Positions 33,137 to 42,574 of a stretch of DNA of 64,000 nt are shown one piece after another. The notes beneath the pieces are model-generated. The model ran no database searches. It saw only the letters and a list, made by a program, of their open reading frames with translations, and was not told where the DNA came from. The number at the start of each line of letters is the position of its first letter. Positions within the stretch are counted from its first letter, which is position 1. A program made the translations under genes and the position numbers. Source of the DNA: Bradyrhizobium sp. (GTDB lineage: Bacteria; Pseudomonadota; Alphaproteobacteria; Rhizobiales; Xanthobacteraceae); the NCBI RefSeq assembly GCF_016219575.1, contig NZ_JACRMG010000020.1, positions 124,001 to 188,000 on the forward strand. Direction: 5' to 3'.

Positions 33137-35176
33137 TCAGGCGCTGCGCCTGGCGTAGTCCTTTGCGAAGGCGACATACCAGTCGAGGCAGCCGGGATTG
33201 GCCATCGCGTCCTTGTTGATGACCTTCTCGATGGCGTGGCCGAGCAGCAGCTTCTTGATCGGCAATTCCTGCTTCTTGCCCGACAGCGTGCGCGGAATTT
33301 CCGACACCGCAATAATCTCGTTGGGCAGGAAGCGGCGCGACAGGCTGGCCTCGATTGCCTTGTTGATGCGCGCCTTCATCGTGTCATCGAGCGCAAGACC
33401 TTCGCGCAGCACGACGAACAGCGGCATGTAGCTTTCGCGGCCGAGATATTCGAGATCGACCACCATGGAATCCAGCACTTCCGGCAGCGCCTCGATCGCC
33501 GAATAGAGCTCGCTGGTGCCCATGCGCAGGCCGTGCCGGTTGATGGTGGCATCGCTGCGGCCATAGATGACGCAGGAACCGTCGGCGTGGATCTTCAGCC
33601 AGTCGCCGTGGCGCCACACCGGACCGCGGCCCGAGCCGTCGAAATTGTCGCCATAGGTGTCGAAATAGCTGCCGAGATAGCGCGCGTTGTCCTTGTCGTT
33701 CCAGAAATACAGCGGCATCGAGGGCAGCGGCTCGGTGCAAACGAGTTCGCCGACCTCGTCGATCACGGCGCGGCCTTGCTCGTCGAACGACTCGACGGCG
33801 CAGCCGAGGACCCGGCACTGCATGGTGCCCGCTACAAGCGGTAATTCAGGATTGGCGCCGATGAAGGCGCCCGCAAAGTCGGTGCCGCCGGACATGTTGG
33901 CCCAGCGGATGTTCTTCTGCGCCGGATTGCCGTTGACGGCGGCCAGCCGCGCAAAGCCGTCGGTGAACCACGCTTGCGTTTCGGCCGAGAGCGGCGAGCC
34001 GGTAGAACCCAGCGCGCGCAGTCGCGAGAGATCGCCGGCGCAAGCCAGATCGATCTCCGCCTTCTGGCAATTGGCAAAGAACGCCGCGCCCGCGCCGAAG
34101 AAGGTCGCCTTCGCGTTGGCGGCAAAGCGCCACAACGTCGTCCAGTCGGCCTTGTCCTTTGCGCCGCCGGGGCTGCCGTCGAAGATGCAGCAGGTGGTGC
34201 CGCCAAGCAGGCCGTTGACCTGGCAGTTCCACATCACCCAACCGGTCGAGCTGTACCAGTGGAAACGCTCGCCGAATGAATTTTCGGCATAGCTGCAGCC
34301 GATGTCGTTGTGCAGCACGTTGAGCGGCAGCGCCACGACGATGATGCCGCCATGACCATGCACGATCGGCTTGGGCAATCCGGTAGTGCCGCTGGAGTAG
34401 ACGATCCAGAGCGGATGATCGAAGGGCAGCCAGACCGGTTCGAAGGAATCGATCTCGCTGCCGGTGGCCGACAGGATGTCTTCGAGCCGGATATTGCCGT
34501 CCGCAGCCGGCTCGCCGTGCCGGATGAAATGCGCAACCGTCGGCAGCGCGCGGCGCAGTTCGTCGATCACGCCACGCCGGTCGTGCCGCTTGCCGGCATA
34601 GGTCACGGCGTCGCAGGCGATCAGCACCTTCGGCTCGATCTGCTTGAAGCGATCGATGACGGCAGGCGCGGCCATGTCGGGCGCGCATACGCTCCAGATC
34701 GCGCCGATGCTGGCAGCGGCCAGAAACGCGACGATCGTCTCGGGAATGTTGGGCAGATAAGCCGCGACGCGGTCGCCGGAGCCGACGCCCTGCTTCCTCA
34801 GATGGATCGCGAGCGCCGCGACCTGGCGCCGCAACTCGCCCCAGCTCGTTTCCTTGATGACGCCGTCCTCGCCGCTGCTGACGATTGCCGGTACGCCGGC
34901 GGCATCGCCCGATTCGACGTGCCGCAACACCTGCCTGGCATAGTTGACGGACGCGCCCGGAAACCACACCGCGCCCGGCATCTTGCGTTGCGCCAGCACC
35001 GCGCTGTGCGGCGTCGGCGATTGCAGATCGAAATAGTCCCAGATGCTTTGCCAGTAGGCGTCGATATCGCGAACCGACCATTGCCGCATTTCCTCGAACG
35101 AGGAGAATTTCAACCCGCGCCTGTCGGCGAGCCATTGGCGATAGAGCGCGATCTGGGGAATATAGGGTGCTTTCAT
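33137..35176 (-). CDS. Acetoacetyl-CoA synthetase
   Basis: This 679-residue acyl-adenylate-forming enzyme activates acetoacetate with CoA and ATP, allowing reuse of ketone bodies or of acetoacetate from polyhydroxybutyrate. The P-loop 'IVYSSGTTGLPKPIVHGHGG' (around residue 265), the 'YGRSDATINRHGLRMGTSE' hinge region and the catalytic lysine in 'PRTLSGKKQELPIKKLL' are all present. Length and the N-terminal 'YRQWLADRRGLKFSSFEEM' region match acetoacetate-CoA ligase better than acetyl-CoA synthetase. It is a single gene with its own promoter region of only about 50 bases to the next minus-strand gene. Confidence 0.93.
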   Translation of the reverse strand: MKAPYIPQIALYRQWLADRRGLKFSSFEEMRQWSVRDIDAYWQSIWDYFDLQSPTPHSAVLAQRKMPGAVWFPGASVNYARQVLRHVESGDAAGVPAIVSSGEDGVIKETSWGELRRQVAALAIHLRKQGVGSGDRVAAYLPNIPETIVAFLAAASIGAIWSVCAPDMAAPAVIDRFKQIEPKVLIACDAVTYAGKRHDRRGVIDELRRALPTVAHFIRHGEPAADGNIRLEDILSATGSEIDSFEPVWLPFDHPLWIVYSSGTTGLPKPIVHGHGGIIVVALPLNVLHNDIGCSYAENSFGERFHWYSSTGWVMWNCQVNGLLGGTTCCIFDGSPGGAKDKADWTTLWRFAANAKATFFGAGAAFFANCQKAEIDLACAGDLSRLRALGSTGSPLSAETQAWFTDGFARLAAVNGNPAQKNIRWANMSGGTDFAGAFIGANPELPLVAGTMQCRVLGCAVESFDEQGRAVIDEVGELVCTEPLPSMPLYFWNDKDNARYLGSYFDTYGDNFDGSGRGPVWRHGDWLKIHADGSCVIYGRSDATINRHGLRMGTSELYSAIEALPEVLDSMVVDLEYLGRESYMPLFVVLREGLALDDTMKARINKAIEASLSRRFLPNEIIAVSEIPRTLSGKKQELPIKKLLLGHAIEKVINKDAMANPGCLDWYVAFAKDYARRSA

Positions 35177-35226
35177 GGCCCTCGGATATCATTGGGCGCG
35201 CACGGCAAACAAGGGCCTGTCGCGTG

Positions 35227-36267
35227 TTAGCTGATCTCCTTCCGCACCGTCGCAGCCGCCTCGCACATCGCCTTCAACTTGCCGAACGCGACGTCGCGCG
35301 GCATGTATTTCATGCCGCAGTCGGGCGCGACCACCAGCCGTTGCGGGGGCACATGCTTCAGCCCGTTGCGGATGCGGTCGGCGACGACGGCGGCCGGCTC
35401 GACCTGGGGATCGCCGAGATCGAGCACGCCGAGCATGATCTTCTTGGACGAGAGATCCCTGAGGACGCCAAGATCGAGCTTCGGCTGCGCCGCCTCGATC
35501 GAGATCTGCTCGGCGATGGTGTCGTCGAGTTCGGCGAGGAAGGCGTAGCCGGCCGGCTTGGATGAGCCGCGCACGACTGCGGCGTAACCAAAACACAGAT
35601 GCACCACGGTCGGCACCGTGATGCCCTCGAGCGCGCGGTTGATCGCCTTCACCGCATAGCGTCTGGCCAGCTCCGGATTGTTGCGCACCCAGGGCTCGTC
35701 GAACTGGATCACATCGGCGCCGGCCTTCTGCAAATCCAGCGCCTCGGCGTTGACGGCTTCCGCGAACGCCATCGCGAGCGCTTCGTCATCGCCATAGAAT
35801 TCGTCCCTGGCCTGCTGGCCCAGGGTGAAAGGGCCGGGCAGGGTGATCTTGGCGGCATGGTCGGTGTTGCGGCGGAGGAATTCCATGTCGCGCAGCTCGA
35901 CCGGCCGGCTGCGGCGGATTTTTGCAACCACGCGCGGCACCGGCGTTTCGATCCCCGTGCGGGAGGTGATGATCGCGGGGTTATCGGTGTCGATGCCCTC
36001 GAGCGCGGTGGCAAAGCGGTTGGAATAGCTCTCGCGGCGAATCTCGCCGTCGGTGACGATGTCGATGCCGGCGCGCTCCATGTCTCTGATAGCAACGATG
36101 GTCGCGTCGTCCTGCGCCTGCTCCAGGTGCTCCGCCGGCAGTCGCCACATCCCCTGCATGCGGGTGCGCGGCACCGATTTCGACAGCATCGCGCGATCGA
36201 CCAGCCAGTCCGGCTGCGGGGTGCTGCCGACGACGGTGGTTGGCAGCAGATGGGTCGGTAGAGGCAT
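35227..36267 (-). CDS. MetE C-terminal-like (cobalamin-independent methionine synthase II family) protein
   Basis: This 346-residue TIM-barrel protein resembles the catalytic half of MetE. Zinc-ligand motifs are visible: 'VVHLCFGY' with a His-x-Cys pair (about residues 221-223) and 'VVAPDCGMKYM' with the second cysteine; 'ADVIQFDEPWV' supplies the conserved acidic residue. It lacks the N-terminal half needed for folate binding in full MetE. Such proteins are often found beside demethylase genes, where the methyl donor and acceptor are uncertain. It is divergent from the vanA-type gene, and the two share a region with two matching operator-like sites. Confidence 0.85.
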   Translation of the reverse strand: MPLPTHLLPTTVVGSTPQPDWLVDRAMLSKSVPRTRMQGMWRLPAEHLEQAQDDATIVAIRDMERAGIDIVTDGEIRRESYSNRFATALEGIDTDNPAIITSRTGIETPVPRVVAKIRRSRPVELRDMEFLRRNTDHAAKITLPGPFTLGQQARDEFYGDDEALAMAFAEAVNAEALDLQKAGADVIQFDEPWVRNNPELARRYAVKAINRALEGITVPTVVHLCFGYAAVVRGSSKPAGYAFLAELDDTIAEQISIEAAQPKLDLGVLRDLSSKKIMLGVLDLGDPQVEPAAVVADRIRNGLKHVPPQRLVVAPDCGMKYMPRDVAFGKLKAMCEAAATVRKEIS

Positions 36268-36291
36268 GGATTCTCTCGCATTTCTGTCACG

Positions 36292-36300
36292 AATGTATAC
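36292..36300. promoter_or_regulatory. Candidate GntR (VanR-type) operator, copy 1
   Basis: AATGTATAC with the self-complementary core GTATAC lies 25 bases before the MetE-like gene. The same nine bases recur at 36355-36363. FadR-subfamily GntR regulators often bind GTATAC-centred palindromes, and one is encoded at 37452. Confidence 0.5.
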
Positions 36301-36354
36301 CGGAGAGCCAAGATATGCACAATTATCTCTTCTTCTTGCCCTATTCTCCCCAAT

Positions 36355-36363
36355 AATGTATAC
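36355..36363. promoter_or_regulatory. Candidate GntR (VanR-type) operator, copy 2
   Basis: The second AATGTATAC lies 32 bases before the vanA-type gene, 63 bases from copy 1, which equals six helical turns. The pair could let one regulator control both divergent genes. Confidence 0.5.
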
Positions 36364-36395
36364 AGTAGGTATCCAAACGAGCAGGGAGCGTAGCC

Positions 36396-37436
36396 GTGAA
36401 GCCCTTCCCCATGAACGCCTGGTATGCCGCTGGCTGGGACGCCGAGGTCAAGGGCACGCTGCTGCCGCGCACGATCTGTGGCAAGCATGTCGTGATGTAC
36501 CGCAAGGCCGACGGGCAGGTGGCCGCGCTGGAAGACGCCTGCTGGCATCGCCTGGTGCCGCTCTCCAAGGGCCGGCTCGAGGGCGACACCGTCGTCTGCG
36601 GCTATCACGGGCTGAAGTTCAATGCGCAGGGGCGCTGCACCTTCATGCCCTCGCAAGAGACCATCAACCCCTCGGCCTGTGTGCGTTCTTATCCCGTGGT
36701 CGAGCGGCATCGTTTCATCTGGCTCTGGATGGGCGATCCTGCGCTGGCCGATCCTGCGCTGGTGCCCGACATGCACTGGAACCACGATCCGGCCTGGGCC
36801 GGCGACGGCAAGACCATTCACGTCAAATGCGACTACCGCCTCGTCGTCGACAATCTCATGGATCTCACGCACGAGACGTTTGTGCACGGCTCCTCCATCG
36901 GCAATGACGCCGTGGCCGAAGCGCCGTTCGACGTCACCCATGGCGACAAGACCGTCACGGTGACGCGCTGGATGAAGGGCATCGAGCCACCGCCCTTCTG
37001 GGCCGCGCAACTGGGCAAGCCCGGTCCGGTCGACCGCTGGCAGATCATCAATTTCGAGGCGCCGTGCACCGTCACCATCGACGTTGGCGTGGCGTCCGCC
37101 GGCGGCGGCGCGCCAGAGGGCGACCGGTCGAGCGGCGTCAACGGCTTCGTGCTCAACACCATCACCCCGGAGACCGAGAAGACCTGCCACTATTTCTGGG
37201 CCTTCGTGCGCAATTATCGCCTCGGCGAGCAGCGCCTGACCTCGGAGATCCGCGACGGCGTCTCCACTATCTTCCGCGAGGACGAGATCATCCTCGAAGC
37301 GCAGCAGCGCGCGATGGACGAAAATCCTGATCGAGTGTTCTACAATCTCAACATCGACGCCGGGGCGATGTGGGCGCGGCGGGTGATCGACCGCATGATC
37401 GCCAGAGAAACGCCGCAGCTGCAGGCGGCGGAGTAG
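36396..37436 (+). CDS. vanA: Rieske non-heme iron oxygenase, vanillate O-demethylase oxygenase type
   Basis: This 346-residue terminal oxygenase has an N-terminal Rieske domain with 'CWHRL' (about residue 49) and 'CGYHGLKF' (about 69) to hold the [2Fe-2S] cluster, and a catalytic domain whose mononuclear iron is held by 'DLMDLTHETFVH' (about residues 150-162). Family members remove methyl groups from vanillate, dicamba and similar aryl methyl ethers, releasing formaldehyde. The reductase partner is encoded at 38216, with a GntR regulator between them. The exact methoxy-aromatic substrate is not evident. Confidence 0.92.
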   Translation: MKPFPMNAWYAAGWDAEVKGTLLPRTICGKHVVMYRKADGQVAALEDACWHRLVPLSKGRLEGDTVVCGYHGLKFNAQGRCTFMPSQETINPSACVRSYPVVERHRFIWLWMGDPALADPALVPDMHWNHDPAWAGDGKTIHVKCDYRLVVDNLMDLTHETFVHGSSIGNDAVAEAPFDVTHGDKTVTVTRWMKGIEPPPFWAAQLGKPGPVDRWQIINFEAPCTVTIDVGVASAGGGAPEGDRSSGVNGFVLNTITPETEKTCHYFWAFVRNYRLGEQRLTSEIRDGVSTIFREDEIILEAQQRAMDENPDRVFYNLNIDAGAMWARRVIDRMIARETPQLQAAE

Positions 37437-37451
37437 GGCGGAGAAACCAAA

Positions 37452-38204
37452 ATGGCCGAGCGCGACGCCGACCGCTCCGTATCGCAAACCGTTCGTGCGC
37501 AGCTGGCGCTGCGCGACCAGATCCTGTCAGGGGCCTTGCGCCCCGGCGAGCGCATATCCGAATTGCAGGCGGTGGAGACCGCGGGCGTCTCTCGCACGCC
37601 GGTTCGGATGGCGCTGGTGCGGCTGGAAGAGGAGGGGCTGCTGGAAGCCATTCCTTCCGGCGGTTTCATGGTGAAGGCATTTTCCGAGCGGGACATCCTC
37701 GATTCCATCGAGCTGCGCGGCACGCTGGAAGGGCTAGCGGCGCGCTTTGCCGCCGAGCGCGGCGTCTCCGCGCGCGATCTCGAGCCGTTGAAGGAATGCC
37801 TGAACGAGATCGACGGCCTCGTGCGCCAAAGCCCGATCTCGGTCGATGCATTCTCGGCCTACGTCGCGCTGAACGCGCGTTTCCATGCGCTGCTCACCGA
37901 ACTGTCGCGCAGTCCGCCGTTGATCCGGCAGATCGACCGCGCCTCCGCGCTGCCCTTTGCCTCGCCCAGCGGTTTTGTGATGGCGCAGTCGGCGCTGCCC
38001 GAAGCGCAGCAGATCCTGCTGATCGCGCAGGACCATCACCGCATCGTCGTCGACGCCATCGAGAACCGCGAGGGCTCCCGCGCCGAGGCGATCATGCGCG
38101 AGCATGCGCGGCTTGCCGTGCGCAACTTGCGGCTCGCGCTGCGCAACCGCACGCATCTTGATCTGTTGCCTGCCCTGGCGCTGATCCGGACGCCGGAAGT
38201 GTAG
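37452..38204 (+). CDS. vanR: GntR-family regulator, FadR/FCD subfamily (VanR type)
   Basis: This 250-residue protein has an N-terminal winged helix ('LALRDQILSGALRPGERISE', 'VSRTPVRMALVRLEEEGLL') and a helical FCD ligand domain ('FSERDILDSIELRGTLEGLA', 'DHHRIVDAI'-like ending). It sits between the oxygenase and reductase genes, 15 bases after vanA and 11 before vanB, so it is cotranscribed with its presumed targets. The matching sites at 36292 and 36355 are the likely operators. The symbol reflects context and family; the inducer is not known. Confidence 0.85.
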   Translation: MAERDADRSVSQTVRAQLALRDQILSGALRPGERISELQAVETAGVSRTPVRMALVRLEEEGLLEAIPSGGFMVKAFSERDILDSIELRGTLEGLAARFAAERGVSARDLEPLKECLNEIDGLVRQSPISVDAFSAYVALNARFHALLTELSRSPPLIRQIDRASALPFASPSGFVMAQSALPEAQQILLIAQDHHRIVVDAIENREGSRAEAIMREHARLAVRNLRLALRNRTHLDLLPALALIRTPEV

Positions 38205-38215
38205 GGGAGGACGTC

Positions 38216-39193
38216 ATGCGCTTTGTCGACACCTGGACTTCGGCGACGCTGCTCGCCACCCGCGACCTCACCGCCGATGTCAGGGAATTCCTGCTGCGTC
38301 CCGATGCGCCGGTCGCGTCCTTCGCGCCCGGCAGCCACATCAATGTCGGCGTCGATATCGGCGGCCGGCCGGAGACGCGTTCCTATTCGCTGATCGGCGA
38401 AGCCGATCCGCAGGGCCTGCGCATCGCGGTGCGCCGCGCGCCGGATTCGCGCGGCGGCTCGCGCTATATGTGGCAGCTGGCTCCCGGCGCACGGCTCGAC
38501 ATCACTTTGCCGACCTCCCAATTCCAGATCGACTGGATGCGCCCGCATTATTGCCTGATCGCCGGCGGCATCGGCATCACGCCGATCCTGGGGATAGCGC
38601 AGGTGCTGGCTCGCCGCCATGCGGATTTCGTCGTGCATTATGCTGTGCGCTCGCGCCGCGATGCGGCCTACCTCAGGGAATTGCAGGAAATGCCGGGCAG
38701 CCGTCTGGTCCTCCACGCTGGCGATGAGGGCGGGCGCCTCGATCTGGCGGCTGTGTTCCGGGAGCTGCCGCCGCAGGCAATGACGCTGTTCTGCGGGCCG
38801 ATGCGCATGCTGGATGCCGCGCGCCACGCCTTCCTCGCCGCCGGCCGGCCGCTTGCCGATCTCTCCTACGAGACATTCGGCTCGAGCGGCCTGTTGCCGA
38901 CCGAACCCTTCCGCGTGCGGCTCGCGGACGCCGGCGCCGAATTCGTGATCCCGAGCGACCGTTCGATGCTCGACGTGCTCAACGAGGCCGGCCACGAGGT
39001 GATTTCCGACTGCCGCCGCGGCGAATGCGGCGTCTGCGCCATCGACGTCGTCGGCATCGACGGCGAGATCGACCACCGCGACGTCTTCTTCAGCGATCAC
39101 CAGAAGCGCGAGAACCGGAAGATTTGTCCCTGCGTTTCGCGCGCCCGCGGCGTCCTGACCGTCGATACGCTGCATCGCACGCAGGCCGCCTGA
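38216..39193 (+). CDS. vanB: Vanillate O-demethylase-type reductase (PDR/VanB family)
   Basis: This 325-residue electron-transfer protein delivers electrons from NAD(P)H to the VanA-type oxygenase. The order is an FMN-binding barrel (1-100, 'RSYSLIGEA'), a nucleotide-binding domain (105-225, 'CLIAGGIGITPILGIAQVL') and a C-terminal plant-type [2Fe-2S] domain with 'CRRGECGVC' and a last cysteine in 'KICPCVSRA'. A GGGGAGG site precedes the ATG. Separation of vanA and vanB by the regulator gene is unusual; the genes are more often adjacent. Confidence 0.92.
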   Translation: MRFVDTWTSATLLATRDLTADVREFLLRPDAPVASFAPGSHINVGVDIGGRPETRSYSLIGEADPQGLRIAVRRAPDSRGGSRYMWQLAPGARLDITLPTSQFQIDWMRPHYCLIAGGIGITPILGIAQVLARRHADFVVHYAVRSRRDAAYLRELQEMPGSRLVLHAGDEGGRLDLAAVFRELPPQAMTLFCGPMRMLDAARHAFLAAGRPLADLSYETFGSSGLLPTEPFRVRLADAGAEFVIPSDRSMLDVLNEAGHEVISDCRRGECGVCAIDVVGIDGEIDHRDVFFSDHQKRENRKICPCVSRARGVLTVDTLHRTQAA

Positions 39194-39282
39194 GGCGGTC
39201 CGCGGCCCCAATCGTTCCGACATGGCTTGAAACCCGGCGACATATTCGTGAAAACTTGCGGCGCTGCTAAGCGTGAAATGTC

Positions 39283-40953
39283 TTGCCCGCCGGGAATGCC
39301 GCCTTGGAAGAAGTTCAGATTTACGACGTCGCGATCGTCGGCTATGGCCCGGTCGGTGCGGTCTTCGCCAACCTGCTCGCAAAACGCGGGCTGAATGTTG
39401 CGGTGATCGAGCGAACGGCCGCCGTCTACGACAAGCCGCGCGCGATCGCCCTCGACCACGAGGCGTTGCGCATTTTCCAGGCGGTCGGCCTTGGCGACTA
39501 CATGGACGGCGCAATTGCGCCGCATAACGGGACGCATTTCCTCGGCGTCGACGGCGAGATCATCAAGATCTTCGATCCGTCGCCGCCGCCTCATCCGCTG
39601 GGGTGGATTCCAAACGCGACCTTCGTGCAGCCCGACGCCGAAACGGCGCTGCGCGAAAAGCTTTCCGAATACGACAATGCGGACATCTTCCTGTCGGCCA
39701 CAGGCTTCGCGCTGGCGCAGGATCAGAACTCCGTATCGCTGTCGGTGCGGCGCGACGATGGCAGCGAATTCACGCTGCGCGCGCGTTATCTCGTCGGCTG
39801 CGACGGCGCCAACAGCTTTGTACGCAAGCAGATCGGCGCAGGCCTCGAGGATCTCGCCTTCGATGAATGGTGGGTAGTGGTGGATACGCTGACCAGCGAT
39901 CCCGCCAGGCGCCCCGCGAAAGCCTTTCAGTATTGCCGGCCCTCGCGCCCCGGCACGTTCGTGCCCGGTCCCCGCCGGCTGCGCCGCTGGGAGATCAAGC
40001 TGCTGCCGGGGGAGGATCCCGAAGCCGCCGGCGCACCCGACAACATCATCCGCCTGCTCAAGGGATTCACCGACACCACCGACCTCACGATCTGGCGCTC
40101 GGCGGTTTATCGTTTCCACGCGCTGCTCGGCCAAGGCTGGCGCGACCGCCGTATCCTGCTGATGGGCGATGCGGTGCACCAGACGCCGCCATTCCTGGGA
40201 CAGGGCCTCTGCGCCGGCGTCCGCGATGCCGCCAATCTCGCCTGGAAGCTTGCCCTTGTGCTGCGCGGCGATGCCGGCGACGGCCTGCTCGACAGCTACG
40301 AGATCGAACGCAAGCCGCATGTGCGCTCGGTGGTCGCAAGCGCCAAGGAGTTTGGCACGATCATTGGCGAGCTCGACCCCGCAGCCGCAGCTGTGCGCGA
40401 TGCGCGGCTGCGTGAAGACTTGAAGTCCGGCAAGGCCGAGACGGTGCGGCAACGGTTCATCCCCGATCTCGTCTCCGGCCTGATCGCGCCGGATACAAAG
40501 CTTGCGGGAAAACTGTTCGTGCAGCCGCGCGTGCGTGGGCCAGACGGCATGGCGCGGCGGCTCGACGATCTGCTCAAGCCGGAATTCGCGATCGTGACGG
40601 CGAGGCCGGAGCCGATGGCGTGGCTGTCGAAGACCTTGCTCGCCGACTGGTTGCGGCTCGGCAGCGAGCGCGTCGTCGTGGCCGCCTCCGGCGAGCCTTC
40701 CGCGGGCGAGGGAATCCTCACGGTCGTCGAAAGCGAAAACCTGTTCGGCGACTGGATGCGGCAAAACGCCGTCGCCGCAGTCATCGTCCGGCCGGACCGC
40801 TATGTCTACGGCGCGGCCGGGAATGCGGCGCAGCTCAACATGCTGATCGGGCATTTGCTCCAGAACCTGCGCGCAGGGCGGCAGGCTTTTCAAGCGGCGG
40901 CTTTGTCTGTACCACCGGATCTGACAACGCCCCGGGAAAGCAATGAACAATAA
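39283..40953 (+). CDS. FAD-dependent hydroxylase, MhpA-like (3-(3-hydroxyphenyl)propionate hydroxylase family)
   Basis: This flavoprotein of about 556 residues has 'VAIVGYGPVGAVFANLLAKR' at the N-terminus, 'YLVGCDGANSFVRKQIG' and 'ILLMGDAVHQTPPFLGQGL', the three FAD/NADH motifs of class A aromatic hydroxylases, with MhpA-like spacing. The frame lacks an ATG in front of the Rossmann strand, so translation must start at TTG 39283 or TTG 39304. It follows vanB by 90 bases and overlaps the GMC oxidoreductase gene by 11 bases. It likely hydroxylates a phenolic product released by the demethylase, preparing it for ring cleavage; no ring-cleavage gene follows. Confidence 0.88.
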   Translation: MPAGNAALEEVQIYDVAIVGYGPVGAVFANLLAKRGLNVAVIERTAAVYDKPRAIALDHEALRIFQAVGLGDYMDGAIAPHNGTHFLGVDGEIIKIFDPSPPPHPLGWIPNATFVQPDAETALREKLSEYDNADIFLSATGFALAQDQNSVSLSVRRDDGSEFTLRARYLVGCDGANSFVRKQIGAGLEDLAFDEWWVVVDTLTSDPARRPAKAFQYCRPSRPGTFVPGPRRLRRWEIKLLPGEDPEAAGAPDNIIRLLKGFTDTTDLTIWRSAVYRFHALLGQGWRDRRILLMGDAVHQTPPFLGQGLCAGVRDAANLAWKLALVLRGDAGDGLLDSYEIERKPHVRSVVASAKEFGTIIGELDPAAAAVRDARLREDLKSGKAETVRQRFIPDLVSGLIAPDTKLAGKLFVQPRVRGPDGMARRLDDLLKPEFAIVTARPEPMAWLSKTLLADWLRLGSERVVVAASGEPSAGEGILTVVESENLFGDWMRQNAVAAVIVRPDRYVYGAAGNAAQLNMLIGHLLQNLRAGRQAFQAAALSVPPDLTTPRESNEQ

Positions 40954-42556
40954 CAACGATACTGTCGAGTTCGATTACGTGGTCGTCGGAGCCGGCTCGG
41001 CCGGCTGCGTGCTGGCCAATCGCCTCTCGGCCGACGGCAAGTATTCGGTGCTGCTGCTGGAAGCAGGTCCCAAGGACAGCAACATCTGGATCCACGTTCC
41101 CATCGGCTACGGCAAGCTGTTCAAGGAAAAGGCCGTCAACTGGATGTACCAGACCGAGCCGGAGCCCGGGCTGAACGGACGCCAGGTGTTCCAGCCGCGC
41201 GGCAAGGTGCTGGGCGGAACGAGCTCGATCAACGGACTGCTTTATGTGCGCGGCCAGCATGAGGATTACGACCGCTGGCGCCAGCGCGGCAATGCCGGCT
41301 GGGGTTTTGAGGACGTGCTGCCCTATTTCAAGAAGGCCGAGAACCAGCAGCGCGGCGAGGACCAGTATCACGGCGCCGGCGGCCCGCTGCCGGTGTCGGA
41401 CTGGCGGCATCACGATCCGCTGTCGGAAGCGTTCGTGAAGGCGGCGGGCGAAGCCGGCATTCCCTTCAATCCGGATTTCAACGGCGCGAAGCAGGAGGGC
41501 GCGGGGTTCTTCCAGAGCACAACGAGCCGCGGCCGGCGCGCCAGCAGCGCCTTCTCTTACCTGCGACCGGCGAAGAACCGCGGCAATCTGCATATCGAGA
41601 CCGACGCGCTGGCGCAGCGCATCCTGTTTGAAGGCCGCCGTGCGCGGACCGTGGAGTACAGGCAGCGCGGCCAGTTGTGCAGCGTGCGCGCGCGTCGCGA
41701 AATCCTGGTATCGAGCGGCGCCTATAATTCGCCGCAGCTGTTGCAGCTCTCCGGCGTCGGCCCTGCCGATCTTCTGAAAAGCCACGGCATCGACGTCGTG
41801 CTGGATTCGCCCGGCGTCGGCAACGATTTGCAGGATCATCTGCAGGTGCGCATTGTCATGCGTTGCCCGCAGCGCATTACGCTCAACGACGTCATCAACA
41901 ATCCGGTCCGCCGCGTGCTGGCCGGCATGCAATGGGCGGCGCTGCGCAGGGGGCCGCTGACGATCGCGGCGGGCACGTCCGGCGCGTTCCTCAAGACCAG
42001 CCCGCGCCTGGCATCGCCCGACGTCCAAATCCACTTCATTCCGTTCTCCACCGACAAGATGGGGGAGAAGCTGCACCCGTTCTCCGGCTTCACCGCCTCG
42101 GTGTGCCAGTTGCGCCCGGAGAGCCGCGGGACGCTCCGCATCAGGAGCGCCGACCCGGCGCAACCGCCGGAAATCCGCATCAATTATCTCGCCACTGAAA
42201 CCGACCGCCGCACCTTCATCGACGGCATCGGGATTTTGCGCGGCATTCTGGCCAAGCCCGCGCTCAGGGAATACGTGACGGAAGAGGTCTATCCCGGCGC
42301 CAAGGTGGTCAGCGACGACGATATCCTTGCTTTCTGTCGCCAGACCGGCTCGACCGTCTATCACCCGACCTCGACCTGCCGGATGGGCAACGATCCGCTC
42401 GCGGTGGTGGACCAGCGGCTCAAGGTGCGCGGCATCGAGGGCCTGCGCGTGGTCGATGCCTCCGTGATGCCGGACTTGATGTCGGGCAATACCAATGCCC
42501 CCACAATCATGATAGCCGAGAAGGCATCTGATATGATCCTGGCGGACGCGCGGTAG
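40943..42556 (+). CDS. GMC-family FAD oxidoreductase (choline dehydrogenase-like)
   Basis: This 537-residue flavoenzyme oxidises a primary alcohol. It shows the FAD motif 'YVVVGAGSAGCVLANRLSAD' at residues 11-30, 'GKVLGGTSSINGLLYVRG' and 'SSGAYNSPQLLQLSGVG' (the two GMC signatures), and the C-terminal active-site 'VYHPTSTCRMG' histidine with 'SGNTNAPTIMIAEKASD'. Aryl-alcohol, choline or polyethylene-glycol dehydrogenase activity would all fit. The 11-base overlap with the MhpA-like gene puts it in the aromatic operon, which favours an aryl-alcohol substrate. Confidence 0.9.
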   Translation: MNNNNDTVEFDYVVVGAGSAGCVLANRLSADGKYSVLLLEAGPKDSNIWIHVPIGYGKLFKEKAVNWMYQTEPEPGLNGRQVFQPRGKVLGGTSSINGLLYVRGQHEDYDRWRQRGNAGWGFEDVLPYFKKAENQQRGEDQYHGAGGPLPVSDWRHHDPLSEAFVKAAGEAGIPFNPDFNGAKQEGAGFFQSTTSRGRRASSAFSYLRPAKNRGNLHIETDALAQRILFEGRRARTVEYRQRGQLCSVRARREILVSSGAYNSPQLLQLSGVGPADLLKSHGIDVVLDSPGVGNDLQDHLQVRIVMRCPQRITLNDVINNPVRRVLAGMQWAALRRGPLTIAAGTSGAFLKTSPRLASPDVQIHFIPFSTDKMGEKLHPFSGFTASVCQLRPESRGTLRIRSADPAQPPEIRINYLATETDRRTFIDGIGILRGILAKPALREYVTEEVYPGAKVVSDDDILAFCRQTGSTVYHPTSTCRMGNDPLAVVDQRLKVRGIEGLRVVDASVMPDLMSGNTNAPTIMIAEKASDMILADAR

Positions 42557-42574
42557 CGCCGTCGAGGGGGACTG

